From positions 1 to 48,202 of the forward strand of contig JAFQUQ010000001.1 of assembly GCA_017408395.1 (NCBI GenBank): 48,202 nucleotides of DNA, written 5' to 3'. The stretch's first letter is position 1. Each line of letters begins with the position of its first letter. Both the position numbers and the translations under genes were made by a program. This DNA is from Oscillospiraceae bacterium. GTDB taxonomy: Bacteria > Bacillota > Clostridia > Oscillospirales > Ruminococcaceae. The notes beneath the pieces are model-generated. The model saw nothing but the letters and a program-made list of their open reading frames with translations, did not search any database and had not been told where the DNA came from. Below, piece by piece: positions 1 to 6,535 of the stretch.

Positions 1-36
1 ATAATCGGAATAATTTCATATTCATAGGATTGATAC

Positions 37-82
37 AAAGCAGGACTGTTGCTTATGATGATTAAGCAACAGTCCTGCTTTT
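37..82. terminator. Intrinsic terminator hairpin, bidirectional
   Basis: An 18-bp perfect stem (37-54 pairing with 64-81) with a 9-nt loop is followed by TTTT on the + strand and preceded by an A-rich run, so it could work in both directions. The gene it serves lies left of the window. It sits just outside the left attachment repeat, so it belongs to the flank and not to the integrated element. Confidence 0.75.
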
Positions 83-131
83 ATTGTAATATTCTATTAT
101 ATCAACCGCTTTACTCAACATCTCTAACAGA

Positions 132-155
132 AACCAACGACCTTCGGGTTATGAG
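132..155. repeat. Left attachment site (attL core)
   Basis: This is a 24-bp perfect copy of the tRNA-fMet segment at 8820-8843, running from the anticodon region to the T arm. The match ends at 131, where A replaces G. Sequence further left does not resemble the tRNA acceptor arm, so the original attB flank has decayed or been replaced. Confidence 0.85.
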
Positions 156-250
156 AATGTATTCTGACTTGTTTCAGCTTGTCACAAATACGCACAAATG
201 CCTGTATTTCTGCATTTTCTGCTCCCGTGCTTATTTTGATTTATCATAAC

Positions 251-296
251 TTTTCTTGAACATTCAAGCTCTGACTTGAACAAAAGTTGAACATTT
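251..296. repeat. Left arm-type integrase sites
   Basis: A 26-bp sequence at 271-296, built on TTGAACAAAAGTTGAACA, is repeated perfectly at 8707-8732. A second motif, TTTTCTTGAACATT at 251-264, reappears inverted near 8744-8758. Such repeats 100-140 bp inside each attachment core are what the N-terminal arm-binding domain of Tn916/lambda-type integrases binds. The role is inferred; the repeat identity is seen directly. Confidence 0.7.
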
Positions 297-567
297 TTAC
301 TCTGTACCTGCTCATTGTGATCAGGTGCTTTTATTTTATTCTGTCATGATATAATTGTCAAGCCGTTGCACTTACAAACACAGCTGTAAAATGAACTGCA
401 AGCGGTCAGAATTGCCCCGTATTCAATTATAAGGGTTTAAGCAGTAAGAAAACAGTAAAATCACAAAAGCCTTAAAAACAGTCTATAAATTGCAGGAAAA
501 GGGGACGAATTCGACCCATTTTATTTTTTAAAGTTTTAACCCCCTCGAATTCGATGGGTTTAAAATG
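297..567. other. Noncoding left end of the element
   Basis: No convincing gene is present. The stretch holds one exact ACCTGCTC (306-313) paired with a nearby CAGGT as a small hairpin, and two copies of the palindrome CGAATTCG (506-513 and 546-553) embedded in a larger imperfect inverted repeat with CCCATTTTA/TTTAAAATG-like arms. That inverted repeat could be an origin or regulatory structure, but nothing in it proves this. Confidence 0.5.
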
Positions 568-569
568 TA

Positions 570-605
570 AACTGAGCAGGTAATATAAAACTACCTGCTC
601 AGTTT
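570..605 (-). terminator. Terminator of the hicB operon, built from inverted GAGCAGGT copies
   Basis: The arms AACTGAGCAGGTA and TACCTGCTCAGTT pair perfectly around a short A/T loop directly downstream of the hicB stop codon. The stem consists of two inverted copies of the element's repeated 8-mer (574-581 and 593-600). This resembles how uptake sequences in Neisseria double as terminators. Confidence 0.65.
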
Positions 606-608
606 GAT

Positions 609-1004
609 TTAATTAAGATGAAGCTGCTCTTTAAGAGCTGTCTGGAGTACAGCAGAAAAGTTTATATTCGCTTTTTCTGCCATTTCATTAAGCCAGGAGG
701 GAATAGTGCAGTTCTTTTTTACACTTCTGTTATCGATCATACGGCGGTAAGCTTCAAAGTCAACATCCACAAGGATTTTAAAATCACCGTCTGCACACTT
801 AACGCTTTCAAAAGCGGAAGGCTCAGGGATAGGCAATTTATTATTCTGTCTGCTTATACCGACAACGTTAATAGCGTCTCTTGCCATTTCCATAGCTTCA
901 GGAATGGTTTCACCGAAAGTATTATTATCAAAATCAGGAATATACACAAGGTAGCCGCTGCCGTCATCACATTTTGTAAGAATTACAGGGTAACAGGTTT
1001 TCAT
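609..1004 (-). CDS. HicB-family antitoxin-like protein
   Basis: A 131-aa protein whose first ~70 residues match the HicB partial RNase H-like fold: MKTCYPVILTK, then a GSGYLVYIPDF stretch and the TFGETIPEAMEMARDAI segment typical of HicB. The C-terminus (SWLNEMAEKANINFSAVLQTAL) looks like a ribbon-helix-helix DNA-binding or dimerisation unit. HicB normally neutralises the mRNA-cleaving toxin HicA and represses its own operon. No HicA-like ORF adjoins it, so it is an orphan HicB, either a transcriptional repressor for the element or partner to an unrecognised toxin. It is last of a four-gene leftward operon after the RHH protein, DUF2442 and DUF4160 genes. Confidence 0.75.
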   Translation of the reverse strand: MKTCYPVILTKCDDGSGYLVYIPDFDNNTFGETIPEAMEMARDAINVVGISRQNNKLPIPEPSAFESVKCADGDFKILVDVDFEAYRRMIDNRSVKKNCTIPSWLNEMAEKANINFSAVLQTALKEQLHLN

Positions 1005-1022
1005 ATATCATCTCTCTTTTAA

Positions 1023-1046
1023 TGAGCAGGTCTTTTCACCTGCTCA
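1023..1046. repeat. Inverted GAGCAGGT pair in the hicB leader
   Basis: TGAGCAGGT at 1023-1031 and ACCTGCTCA at 1038-1046 form a 9-bp stem with a six-base loop. It lies between the RHH gene and hicB, a few bases before the hicB Shine-Dalgarno. It could be a partial terminator, an RNA processing structure or a protein-binding site. Confidence 0.7.
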
Positions 1047-1051
1047 AAGGG

Positions 1052-1246
1052 TTATTCAGTTACGTTGTCACGCTCAATAGTTTCTCGTACAGCACGATTG
1101 AGGAACTTATTAAGTGTGCCGTCTGTCTTTTCTGCGTGTGCAACTATGCTTTCTTTTTCACCTTTGGGAACTTTCATTTCAAGGCGGTCATAAGCTTTTT
1201 TATTATATTTGGCATTCGCCCTTTGCCTTGCTTCACTTATTGCCAC
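1052..1246 (-). CDS. Small ribbon-helix-helix (Arc-like) DNA-binding protein
   Basis: The 64 residues have the layout of a CopG/Arc-type protein: a basic start (MAISEARQRANAKYNKKAYDR), a short beta segment LEMKVPKGEKES and two helices ending NKFLNRAVRETIERD. Proteins of this kind dimerise and bind palindromic operators, often as antitoxins. It lies two bases after the DUF2442 gene and before hicB. It is the best candidate to bind the three TATCGATAGTGTAT-like sites upstream of the operon, but that link is inferred from position only. Confidence 0.65.
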   Translation of the reverse strand: MAISEARQRANAKYNKKAYDRLEMKVPKGEKESIVAHAEKTDGTLNKFLNRAVRETIERDNVTE

Positions 1247-1248
1247 TA

Positions 1249-1506
1249 TTACACCCCCATATTAGCAGGAACGCTGTCCTGATACATCTTGTCAGGGCAT
1301 ATATCCACTTCGATACCGTTTGCAAGCCACGTTACAGCACCGTATTCAAGATATACCCTATCAAATACAGCCTTGTTATTAAGTGGCTCGAATACGCCGC
1401 CACGAGCAATAAGCGGCTTTATATCTGCTATACGCTTTTCGCCGTTGTCAAATTCAGCAAGCAGCCTGAAATCACATAAAGGCTTTACACTTACAACAGT
1501 TTTCAT
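1249..1506 (-). CDS. DUF2442 domain protein
   Basis: An 85-aa protein beginning MKTVVSVKPL. An upstream in-frame ATG at 1536 exists, but GGAGGTG lies seven bases before the ATG at 1506, which decides the start. The segments RLLAEFDNGEKRIADIKPLI and VTWLANGIEVDICPDKMY are typical of DUF2442. The family is commonly encoded next to DUF4160 proteins, as here, and the pair behaves like a toxin-antitoxin-type module whose biochemistry is poorly defined. It lies 54 bp downstream of the DUF4160 gene. Confidence 0.75.
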   Translation of the reverse strand: MKTVVSVKPLCDFRLLAEFDNGEKRIADIKPLIARGGVFEPLNNKAVFDRVYLEYGAVTWLANGIEVDICPDKMYQDSVPANMGV

Positions 1507-1560
1507 AAATACGCACCTCCGTATAAATTGAAGCAAGCGGCGAAAACCGCCGCACCTGAT

Positions 1561-1818
1561 TTACTTCAAAGGCTCAATTTTAAATATCTGTTCGCCGTTT
1601 TCTGCAAGCTTCCAGTTTGCTACTAATTCATCGTGATGAATTGCTATCCACGCTTCAACAAGCTTTCGTTGCTTCTTTGGTATATCGCCCTCTATAAGTT
1701 CACCGTCAAAGTCAAAACAAGCTGTATCATCTCCATATATAGCGTGAATATGCGGCGGATTGTGGTCATCATAGTACATTCTGATTAAAATACCGTAAAA
1801 CATTGATATTGTCGGCAT
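1561..1818 (-). CDS. DUF4160 domain protein
   Basis: An 85-aa protein with the family hallmark at its start: MPTISMFYGILIRMYYDDHNPPHIHAIYGD, a histidine-containing DHNPPHIHA motif, followed by WIAIHHDELVANWKLA. DUF4160 and DUF2442 genes are frequent neighbours on mobile elements and are suspected toxin/antitoxin partners. This is the first gene of the leftward operon and has a Shine-Dalgarno site (GGAAGGAGTG) eight bases before its ATG. Its promoter lies at 1842-1870. Confidence 0.75.
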   Translation of the reverse strand: MPTISMFYGILIRMYYDDHNPPHIHAIYGDDTACFDFDGELIEGDIPKKQRKLVEAWIAIHHDELVANWKLAENGEQIFKIEPLK

Positions 1819-1841
1819 TGTATCACTCCTTCCATACTCTT

Positions 1842-1947
1842 ATTATACTATATTTATACACTATCATCAATATACATCATATACAATATCGATAGTGTAT
1901 ATTTAGCTACATTGCATATTGATTTTGTACTATCGATAGTGTATAAT
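1842..1947. promoter_or_regulatory. Divergent promoters with three shared operator sites
   Basis: Leftward: TTGATG (complement of 1865-1870), 17-bp spacer, TATAAT (complement of 1842-1847), facing the DUF4160 operon. Rightward: TTGATT 1919-1924, 17-bp spacer, TATAAT 1942-1947, facing the HIRAN gene. Three related sites occur: ATACACTATC at 1857-1866, ATCGATAGTGTAT near 1888-1900 and ACTATCGATAGT at 1929-1940. The last fills the rightward spacer and the first fills the leftward one. One repressor could therefore shut both promoters; the RHH and HicB proteins of the leftward operon are candidates. Confidence 0.75.
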
Positions 1948-1999
1948 AATATCAAGGTCAGATAAACAGACCGAATAAACTGAAAGGAGCAGGTCAATA

Positions 2000-2422
2000 A
2001 TGAGTAAAACGAGAAGTAAGGTAATGACAATTGCAAACGCTCTTGTAAAGCACGGTATGAGCCGCAGGACGGCTATGCTGAAAGCGTGGATAATTGCAAA
2101 AGCTTCAGCAATCAGAACAAAGATAAAGGGCACAAGCCGCCGTCAGAGTGAACTTGAAAAGCTTGCAGGCGTAAAATCAGACGAAATAAAGGTAATGCTT
2201 AAAAGAGAGCCGAGAAACCGCCGTGACAGCAACGCAATTGCTGTATACGCTGTTTTAAGCAATCACAGGGTATTCTTTATAGGTTATCTTCCGAGAGCCT
2301 TAGCGTGCATTACAGCCCCTTTGTTTGATAAAGGCTGTGAAGTTTGTACCGAGTCGTTCATAGTAACAGGCGGCTTTAACCCCTGGGTAAATTTCGGTGC
2401 TGCTCTTACTCTTGTGATATAG
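2000..2422 (+). CDS. HIRAN-domain protein
   Basis: A 140-aa protein. Residues ~60-110 contain VMLKREPRNRRDSNAIAVYA, then FFIGYLPRALACI, matching the HIRAN consensus (REPdNpyDpNAIaVy followed by IGylPr.lA). HIRAN domains bind DNA ends or stalled forks and are usually attached to helicases or nucleases; here the domain is nearly free-standing after a basic N-terminal helix region (residues 1-50). A good start site, AAAGGAGCAGG, overlaps one GAGCAGGT copy. A role in recognising the element's replication intermediates is a reasonable guess, given the rolling-circle Rep on the same element, but it is inference. Confidence 0.65.
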   Translation: MSKTRSKVMTIANALVKHGMSRRTAMLKAWIIAKASAIRTKIKGTSRRQSELEKLAGVKSDEIKVMLKREPRNRRDSNAIAVYAVLSNHRVFFIGYLPRALACITAPLFDKGCEVCTESFIVTGGFNPWVNFGAALTLVI

Positions 2423-2462
2423 GACCTGCTCGATAATAAAATTATGAAAGGATGTTTTCATT

Positions 2463-2648
2463 ATGAGTGACAAGGTTGTGCTTACGGACGGTATAAGTGA
2501 ATCTGATTATGAATTGTTGGAACTGATCAGCAAATTATCACCCGAACAAAAAGCTGTCTGTAAAGAAGCATTTACGACTGCGTTACAAGAATTCCACAAG
2601 TCCAAAGTTTGGGCGTTGTGTGCAGTAACAGAAAACAATGATATTTGA
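2463..2648 (+). CDS. Small hypothetical protein
   Basis: A 61-aa acidic protein with a helix-rich middle (YELLELISKLSPEQKAVCKEAFTTALQEF). It resembles the small accessory proteins of phages and plasmids but no family is recognised. AAAGGATG precedes the ATG, and it is transcribed with the HIRAN gene 40 bp upstream and the 176-aa gene 15 bp downstream. Confidence 0.6.
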   Translation: MSDKVVLTDGISESDYELLELISKLSPEQKAVCKEAFTTALQEFHKSKVWALCAVTENNDI

Positions 2649-2663
2649 AAGGAAGTTTTAAAA

Positions 2664-3194
2664 ATGGCAAAGGTAACAGTAAAAAGAATTGCAAAGGTGA
2701 CAGCTCAGGATACAGAACAGCAGAAAGTAAAGGCAGTGACAGAGAAAGTAAAAGCCGACAATGAGCAGGTAACACATAAAATTACATCTGAGCGTGAATT
2801 TATTGAATCATTCGAAAAGCTCACTCCTGCTCAGAAATACTCTCTTGAACAGACAATCAAAGGCTGTGAAGCCGGTACATTATCAACTGATCCAACACAG
2901 ACGTATTTATTTGCAGGTGAAAGAATAGGGGAGTACAACGCCTATGAGCTGGCTTATGATGCAATAACTGATGATTATTTAGAAGCTTATGTGTGTCTGG
3001 AGGAAATAGATGCAATATCACAGGCTGCAAACTGTTACTGCGATACAAATTACGACATTGAAGGTGCTGAAATAGTCATTTCAAGTATTTATAGAGCTAT
3101 CCGCAAACTCACCAAGGCCGCAAGAGAATACATGGACGACGGAGACAACAAGCTTTTAAGTATAAAACGCCCACGTACTGTAAAGGCTTCATAA
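2664..3194 (+). CDS. Hypothetical protein, 176 aa
   Basis: The N-terminal 40 residues are repetitive and basic (MAKVTVKRIAKVTAQDTEQQKVKAVTEKVKA) and probably disordered or coiled coil. The rest is acidic and helix-rich, with a phrase SEREFIESFEKLTPAQKYSLEQTI that echoes LSPEQKAVCKEAF of the 61-aa gene just upstream, suggesting the two are distantly related. No known family is recognised. It is the last gene of the rightward operon and converges on the sigma factor gene. Confidence 0.6.
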   Translation: MAKVTVKRIAKVTAQDTEQQKVKAVTEKVKADNEQVTHKITSEREFIESFEKLTPAQKYSLEQTIKGCEAGTLSTDPTQTYLFAGERIGEYNAYELAYDAITDDYLEAYVCLEEIDAISQAANCYCDTNYDIEGAEIVISSIYRAIRKLTKAAREYMDDGDNKLLSIKRPRTVKAS

Positions 3195-3203
3195 TGCATA
3201 CAG

Positions 3204-3229
3204 ACCTGCTTAGAAAAATCTGAGCAGGT
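3204..3229. terminator. Hairpin between converging genes
   Basis: ACCTGCT (3204-3210) and AGCAGGT (3223-3229) form a 7-bp stem with a 12-nt loop, again made from the element's repeated motif. It lies between the stop codon of the 176-aa gene and the sigma gene and includes that gene's last base. The following T-rich stretch (GATTTGTTCTT) is weak, so termination is only plausible. Confidence 0.45.
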
Positions 3230-4130
3230 TGATTTGTTCTTGTTGGTGCATAAGCTTATTTTTTCTGTAGTCAAGCTCCCGTTCACGTTCAATAAGTTGA
3301 GAATTGTTTATTTTTCCGCTGTAGAATTCGGTATAAAGCTTGTTGTATTCCCGTTTGAGCTGTTCAAGCTGCCTTGTGAAGTCCTGCTCACGGCGCTTGA
3401 TGTCGGTGCGTTCTATAGCTATATACTCCACGTTTGAAACGCCTGTCCGTTTATAAGCTGACAGGCTGTTATTGTATATACGGCAACTGTCATAGCCCAA
3501 ATCAGCCCCCAACCGCTGCAGGGACGGGTTTTCACGCATACGCTCAAAAATACGCTGTTCACGCTTCCGCATAGCTTCTTTGCTGACACTGTGCAAATGT
3601 GCAAGCTCTGAAAGCGTTCTGTTTCTGTAATAGCGTTCACGTACAAGCTCCTGTTCTTCCGTTGGAAGTTCCGACACCGCCTGTCTGACGGTCTCCCTTA
3701 TCGTGTCTTTCATCGAGAGCTGTTCCGTCAGTTCTTCGGGATTAGCCGTATCATCTGATATAAAATCAATGAGTTCGTCATTGTCCCCGTCAGCTTCTAC
3801 GCCGACAGGTGCGTTTAAACTATCTGCACTGTTGAGCAGGTCGGAGCTTAACAGGTTTCGGAAGGCATTTTTCAAAGGATAATGCAGATAAGAGGTAAAC
3901 TTATAGCTTTTATCAGGCTTAAAGCCCTCGACTGCTTTTAAAAATGCTTTGTAGCTTTCCTGTTTAAGGTCTGAGGACGTAACTCCGTAATGTGTCAGCG
4001 ATTCCCCGTAGGCTTTAAAATACCTCTCAGAGAGTATATAAAAGAGCTTACGGACTCTTTCCCATAAAATCGGTATAAGTTCATCGTTTCCCCCTTGCTG
4101 AATGAAAACTGCGAGCTGTTCATTGGTCAT
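3210..4130 (-). CDS. Element-encoded sigma-70 family factor
   Basis: A 306-aa protein. Residues ~20-95 (LWERVRKLFYILSERYFKAYG...DLKQESYKAFLKAVEGFKPDKSYKFTSYLHYPLKNAFRNLL) follow sigma region 2: the DLxQE..a.f.Av..fdp...f.Fts....a.rna order is clear. Residues ~150-200 (VSELPTEEQELVRERYYRNRTLSELAHLHSVSKEAMRKREQRIFERMR) are region 4 with its helix-turn-helix. The C-terminal ~70 residues form a basic coiled coil (RREQDFTRQLEQLKREYNKLYTEFY) not found in housekeeping sigma factors. It probably directs RNA polymerase to element promoters, though the promoters visible here look like ordinary TTGACA/TATAAT. AAGGGGG lies upstream of the ATG with a slightly long spacing. Confidence 0.8.
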   Translation of the reverse strand: MTNEQLAVFIQQGGNDELIPILWERVRKLFYILSERYFKAYGESLTHYGVTSSDLKQESYKAFLKAVEGFKPDKSYKFTSYLHYPLKNAFRNLLSSDLLNSADSLNAPVGVEADGDNDELIDFISDDTANPEELTEQLSMKDTIRETVRQAVSELPTEEQELVRERYYRNRTLSELAHLHSVSKEAMRKREQRIFERMRENPSLQRLGADLGYDSCRIYNNSLSAYKRTGVSNVEYIAIERTDIKRREQDFTRQLEQLKREYNKLYTEFYSGKINNSQLIERERELDYRKNKLMHQQEQINLLRFF

Positions 4131-4538
4131 AAAGGCATATTTCCCCCTTGTTTCACAACAAATTGAAATTTTTCAAAATCCCATTTTGGGAATTTTTTAT
4201 TTACAGAGAGCAGGAGTAGGTGTGGAATGAAAATAAAACCGTTTTTGTCAGGAGTCGGGGGAGTAAAGCACGGAAAACACGGCGTTTGCAGGTCACGGGA
4301 ATATATTTCCGATTTCTTCCTCAAATACATACAGACCTGCTCAGATTTAATTTTTATTGCTATAAAAAACGGCAAAAAATGCTTGAAAAACGCTTAAAAA
4401 CACATAAAAATAAGCAATTTTCTACATAAAAATGATTAAATTTGCTTATAATTCAAATTTCAATGCTTTCGTTGTAAAACGTGCCGTAAATTCGAGTATC
4501 TAAAAGAGCAGGCGATAGTAAATTTTTTCGGCAGGCCG
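4131..4538. other. Noncoding region between rep and the sigma gene
   Basis: About 400 bp without a credible gene. It contains an inverted repeat around AATCCCATTTTGGGAATT near 4179-4196, an AT-rich block at 4345-4470 and GAGCAGGT copies at 4335-4342 and 4557-4564. Lying directly downstream of the HUH Rep gene, it is a reasonable place for a replication origin, but no nick-site motif can be assigned by eye. Confidence 0.4.
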
Positions 4539-5321
4539 TTATAGCCTTGCCGATGTACCTGCTCTGTGATTTGAGAATATAGGCTGTATGTTCAGCGGAT
4601 TTGTTACCTGACGGACATACTTGAAATAAATATAGCTGCTTTTATAATACTCGCTTGTTTTTGCTTCAATAAAAACATACCCCTTCGGAGCTTTCGGCGG
4701 ACGGTCTGGGCTGTAAGCCCTTTTAACTTCCTTTTTCTCCGTAACGGGCTGTAAAATGCTTTTGGTCTGCTTCCAGCGCTTGCCCTTGTATTCAGCAGGA
4801 GCGTGTTTATGAAGATATACGGCGAGAGCTGTGAAGTCCTCGCCGTGGTCTGTGCCGTTGTAATAGTTGTGCTTTCTGAGCTGTTCCGCTTTTGATACAG
4901 TTCCGCAGCTCCATTTGTTTAATATGTCTGCTTCCGACACATTCTCTATGATTAAATGATGATGCAGTCGTCCCGATGAAACGCCGTAACCCGTAACGGA
5001 AATAATACGGGCATTGGGGTTTGAATATTTCAGCCGCCTTGTGTAGTTGTCTATGCATTTTAATGCTTCTGAATAGCTTTCGGGCAGGTGCTCATTGTCG
5101 TATGTAAGGGTAACATAATATCCGCCGCTTGTGAAATTGGCATTTATAAGACGTATAAAATGCTTTTCGGATTTGCGGCGGTTGTAACGCTGCTTTTCTT
5201 CGGGAGTGCGGACGTTTTCGGTTTTGGGCTCGCTGTTTCTGATACTGCGTGTGTTTTCGGGCACGGTGTAAATTTCTATTTCGCAAACCGCCCCCGATGT
5301 TGTTTTCTGCCTGCAGGTCAT
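4539..5321 (-). CDS. Rolling-circle replication initiator (HUH endonuclease)
   Basis: A 260-aa protein. Three HUH motifs are in order: motif I at residues ~66-80 (GGYYVTLTYDNEHLP), motif II at ~118-124 (GRLHHHLII, histidines 120-122 coordinating the metal) and motif III at ~167-175 (LAVYLHKHA, with Tyr169 as the likely nicking tyrosine). The layout matches the Rep/VP4-like proteins of microviruses and related plasmids. It would nick the plus origin and become covalently bound to the 5' end. It is 14 bp downstream of a 131-aa gene with which it forms an operon. A conjugative relaxase is less likely, as the protein is short and lacks helicase or mobilisation partners. Confidence 0.75.
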   Translation of the reverse strand: MTCRQKTTSGAVCEIEIYTVPENTRSIRNSEPKTENVRTPEEKQRYNRRKSEKHFIRLINANFTSGGYYVTLTYDNEHLPESYSEALKCIDNYTRRLKYSNPNARIISVTGYGVSSGRLHHHLIIENVSEADILNKWSCGTVSKAEQLRKHNYYNGTDHGEDFTALAVYLHKHAPAEYKGKRWKQTKSILQPVTEKKEVKRAYSPDRPPKAPKGYVFIEAKTSEYYKSSYIYFKYVRQVTNPLNIQPIFSNHRAGTSARL

Positions 5322-5335
5322 GTTGTACGCACCCC

Positions 5336-5731
5336 TTATCCGAGGGCAATTTTAAGTTCTGCTATAAGCTTCTGCGTTTCCTTGCTCTTACTGCCTTTGG
5401 AATGTTCAAGGCAGTACAGAACGGCTTCAAGCTCTGATGAAAGAAGCTCCAGAGGGTAAATCGTCTGCGGTTTGCATTTCTCTGTCTTGTAAATAGCGGA
5501 ATTGATATTGTTTATATCAGTACCCGTACAGTGACGTTTAATAATATCCTTTGTACGTTCAAGGCGGTGTTCCGCTGTTCTCCTGCCGTTTGACAAAGCG
5601 GTTTTAATCTGATCCAGCTCCGACCTGCTCAGATCGAGATTAATTTTTACAACTGTTCCGCTGTGGTCGGGTGCTAAAAGATTGTCGGGTAATTCGATCT
5701 GAATTGTATCTGTATAATTGTTCTGTAACAT
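5336..5731 (-). CDS. Hypothetical protein upstream of rep
   Basis: A 131-aa protein with GGAGGT before its ATG. The N-terminus resembles a short beta-rich segment (DTIQIELPDNLL) and the rest is helical and charged (LSRSELDQIKTALSNGRRTAEHRLERTKDIIKR). The family is not recognised. Because it directly precedes the rep gene in the same transcript, it may be a replication accessory or copy-control protein. The candidate antisense RNA at 5787-5862 overlaps the leader of this gene, so both genes would be affected together. Confidence 0.6.
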   Translation of the reverse strand: MLQNNYTDTIQIELPDNLLAPDHSGTVVKINLDLSRSELDQIKTALSNGRRTAEHRLERTKDIIKRHCTGTDINNINSAIYKTEKCKPQTIYPLELLSSELEAVLYCLEHSKGSKSKETQKLIAELKIALG

Positions 5732-5751
5732 AATTTTTTACCTCCGATACT

Positions 5752-5862
5752 TGCACCTGCTCTGAAAGTGTGCTATAATCGGAGCAGGTGAATAGTTTTC
5801 ATATTTACTTATACGCTTTCTGCTGTGACTCGCCAAAGCTTCAGCAGAAGGCGTTCTTTTTT
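5752..5862 (+). ncRNA. Candidate counter-transcribed RNA with own promoter and terminator
   Basis: A rightward promoter, TTGCAC 5752-5757, 17-bp spacer, TATAAT 5775-5780, has no gene in front of it. About 30 bp further on begins a 13-bp hairpin, ACGCTTTCTGCTG (5812-5824) pairing with CAGCAGAAGGCGT, one G-U pair, followed by TCTTTTTT. A transcript from about 5787 to 5862 would be ~75 nt, antisense to the leader of the leftward hypothetical-rep transcript. This is the usual arrangement of copy-control RNAs of rolling-circle plasmids. Inverted GAGCAGGT copies (5755-5762 and 5782-5789) bracket the promoter. Transcription has not been shown. Confidence 0.65.
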
Positions 5863-5867
5863 ATGCT

Positions 5868-6149
5868 TCATAATCTTACGGGACGTATTGCACCGTTGGA
5901 AACGGGCTGTTCTTCTGTCTGCTCGGTATGTACGTTGAGATAGTCTATAAGCTTGTCAAAGTTAAGCAGTATCTTCCCGTTTTTGCTGTTTCCACCGCTT
6001 CTTATGCCTACAAGCTCGCCCGTAACAAAGGCATTGCGGAGAAAACGCTCCGAAAGCCCTGTTTCCTTTGCGGCTTCTTTAAGGGGTATCATTCTCGGAA
6101 TACGGCGGTTTACTTCTATGCGGTTGATTGTCTGGGCTGTGCTGGTCAT
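5868..6149 (-). CDS. Helix-turn-helix protein, excisionase-like
   Basis: A 93-aa protein with the winged-helix phrase MIPLKEAAKETGLSERFLRNAFVTGELVGIRSGGNSKNGKILLNFDKLIDYL, the pattern of MerR-like/Xis 'excisionase family' DNA-binding domains (residues ~18-72). Such proteins bend DNA at the attachment arms or act as regulators. It overlaps the upstream 63-aa gene by four bases (ATGA) and is led by AGAGGA. Its promoter is the repressor-controlled one at 6432-6460, consistent with excision being kept off by the XRE protein. Confidence 0.7.
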   Translation of the reverse strand: MTSTAQTINRIEVNRRIPRMIPLKEAAKETGLSERFLRNAFVTGELVGIRSGGNSKNGKILLNFDKLIDYLNVHTEQTEEQPVSNGAIRPVRL

Positions 6150-6337
6150 ACTGCCTGTTCCTCTCTTTCCTTTTTAAGCTTTGCAAGAATGTCATTAAGT
6201 TTGCTGACCTCTTCATCTGTAAACGGCTTGCGGAGCTTTCGGGAGAAATTCCCGTCCGTTATACCCCATTCACTTGCTACCTGCCAACAGAAAAAGCCTG
6301 CTGACTTGATTTTTTCTTTTACTTCTGTTCCGTTCAT
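6146..6337 (-). CDS. Small DNA-binding-like protein
   Basis: A 63-aa protein: MNGTEVKEKIKSAGFFCWQVASEWGITDGNFSRKLRKPFTDEEVSKLNDILAKLKKE. The phrase CWQVASEWGITDGNFSRKLR reads as a helix-turn-helix. Very similar small proteins are common just behind repressor genes on clostridial elements. It is the first gene of the leftward early operon, with AAAGG seven bases before ATG, and is translationally coupled to the excisionase-like gene. Confidence 0.6.
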   Translation of the reverse strand: MNGTEVKEKIKSAGFFCWQVASEWGITDGNFSRKLRKPFTDEEVSKLNDILAKLKKEREEQAV

Positions 6338-6431
6338 TTTTTCACAACCTTTCTAAAAATATAATTTACCTATTGATTTTGTTGTTGATGTATGGTAATA
6401 TGAAGATAACAACAAGTGTTTTCTTACGAAC

Positions 6432-6472
6432 ATTATATCACAACATTTGTTGCGTGTCAACAGCTTGTTGCA
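6432..6472 (-). promoter_or_regulatory. Early leftward promoter with repressor operators
   Basis: On the minus strand, TTGACA (6455-6460), 17-bp spacer, TATAAT (6432-6437) is a perfect consensus promoter for the leftward HTH genes and possibly rep. CAACATTTGTTG (6441-6452) fills the spacer and CAACAGCTTGTTG (6459-6471) overlaps the -35. Further ACAACAA half sites flank it at about 6409 and 6490. The adjacent XRE protein is the obvious ligand, giving a phage-like switch. Confidence 0.8.
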
Positions 6473-6535
6473 AAGATGATAGCAAAAACAACAAATATGT
6501 ATCTCGTGCGTTGTGTAATGGAGTGTGAAAAACAA

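Noticed and set aside
49-249. 66-aa open frame at the left edge
   Set aside because: It begins inside a terminator hairpin, crosses the attachment repeat, has no ribosome site and resembles no family.
609-1246. Complete HicAB toxin-antitoxin pair
   Set aside because: No HicA-like small double-stranded-RNA-binding-fold ORF adjoins the HicB-like gene on either side.
4539-5321. Conjugative relaxase reading of the HUH protein
   Set aside because: It is short, the motif order and spacing fit replication initiators, and no accessory mobilisation gene is on the element.
5092-5349. Arg/Lys-rich frames overlapping rep and others overlapping the FecR genes
   Set aside because: These are shadow frames of well-supported genes, without ribosome sites or family resemblance.
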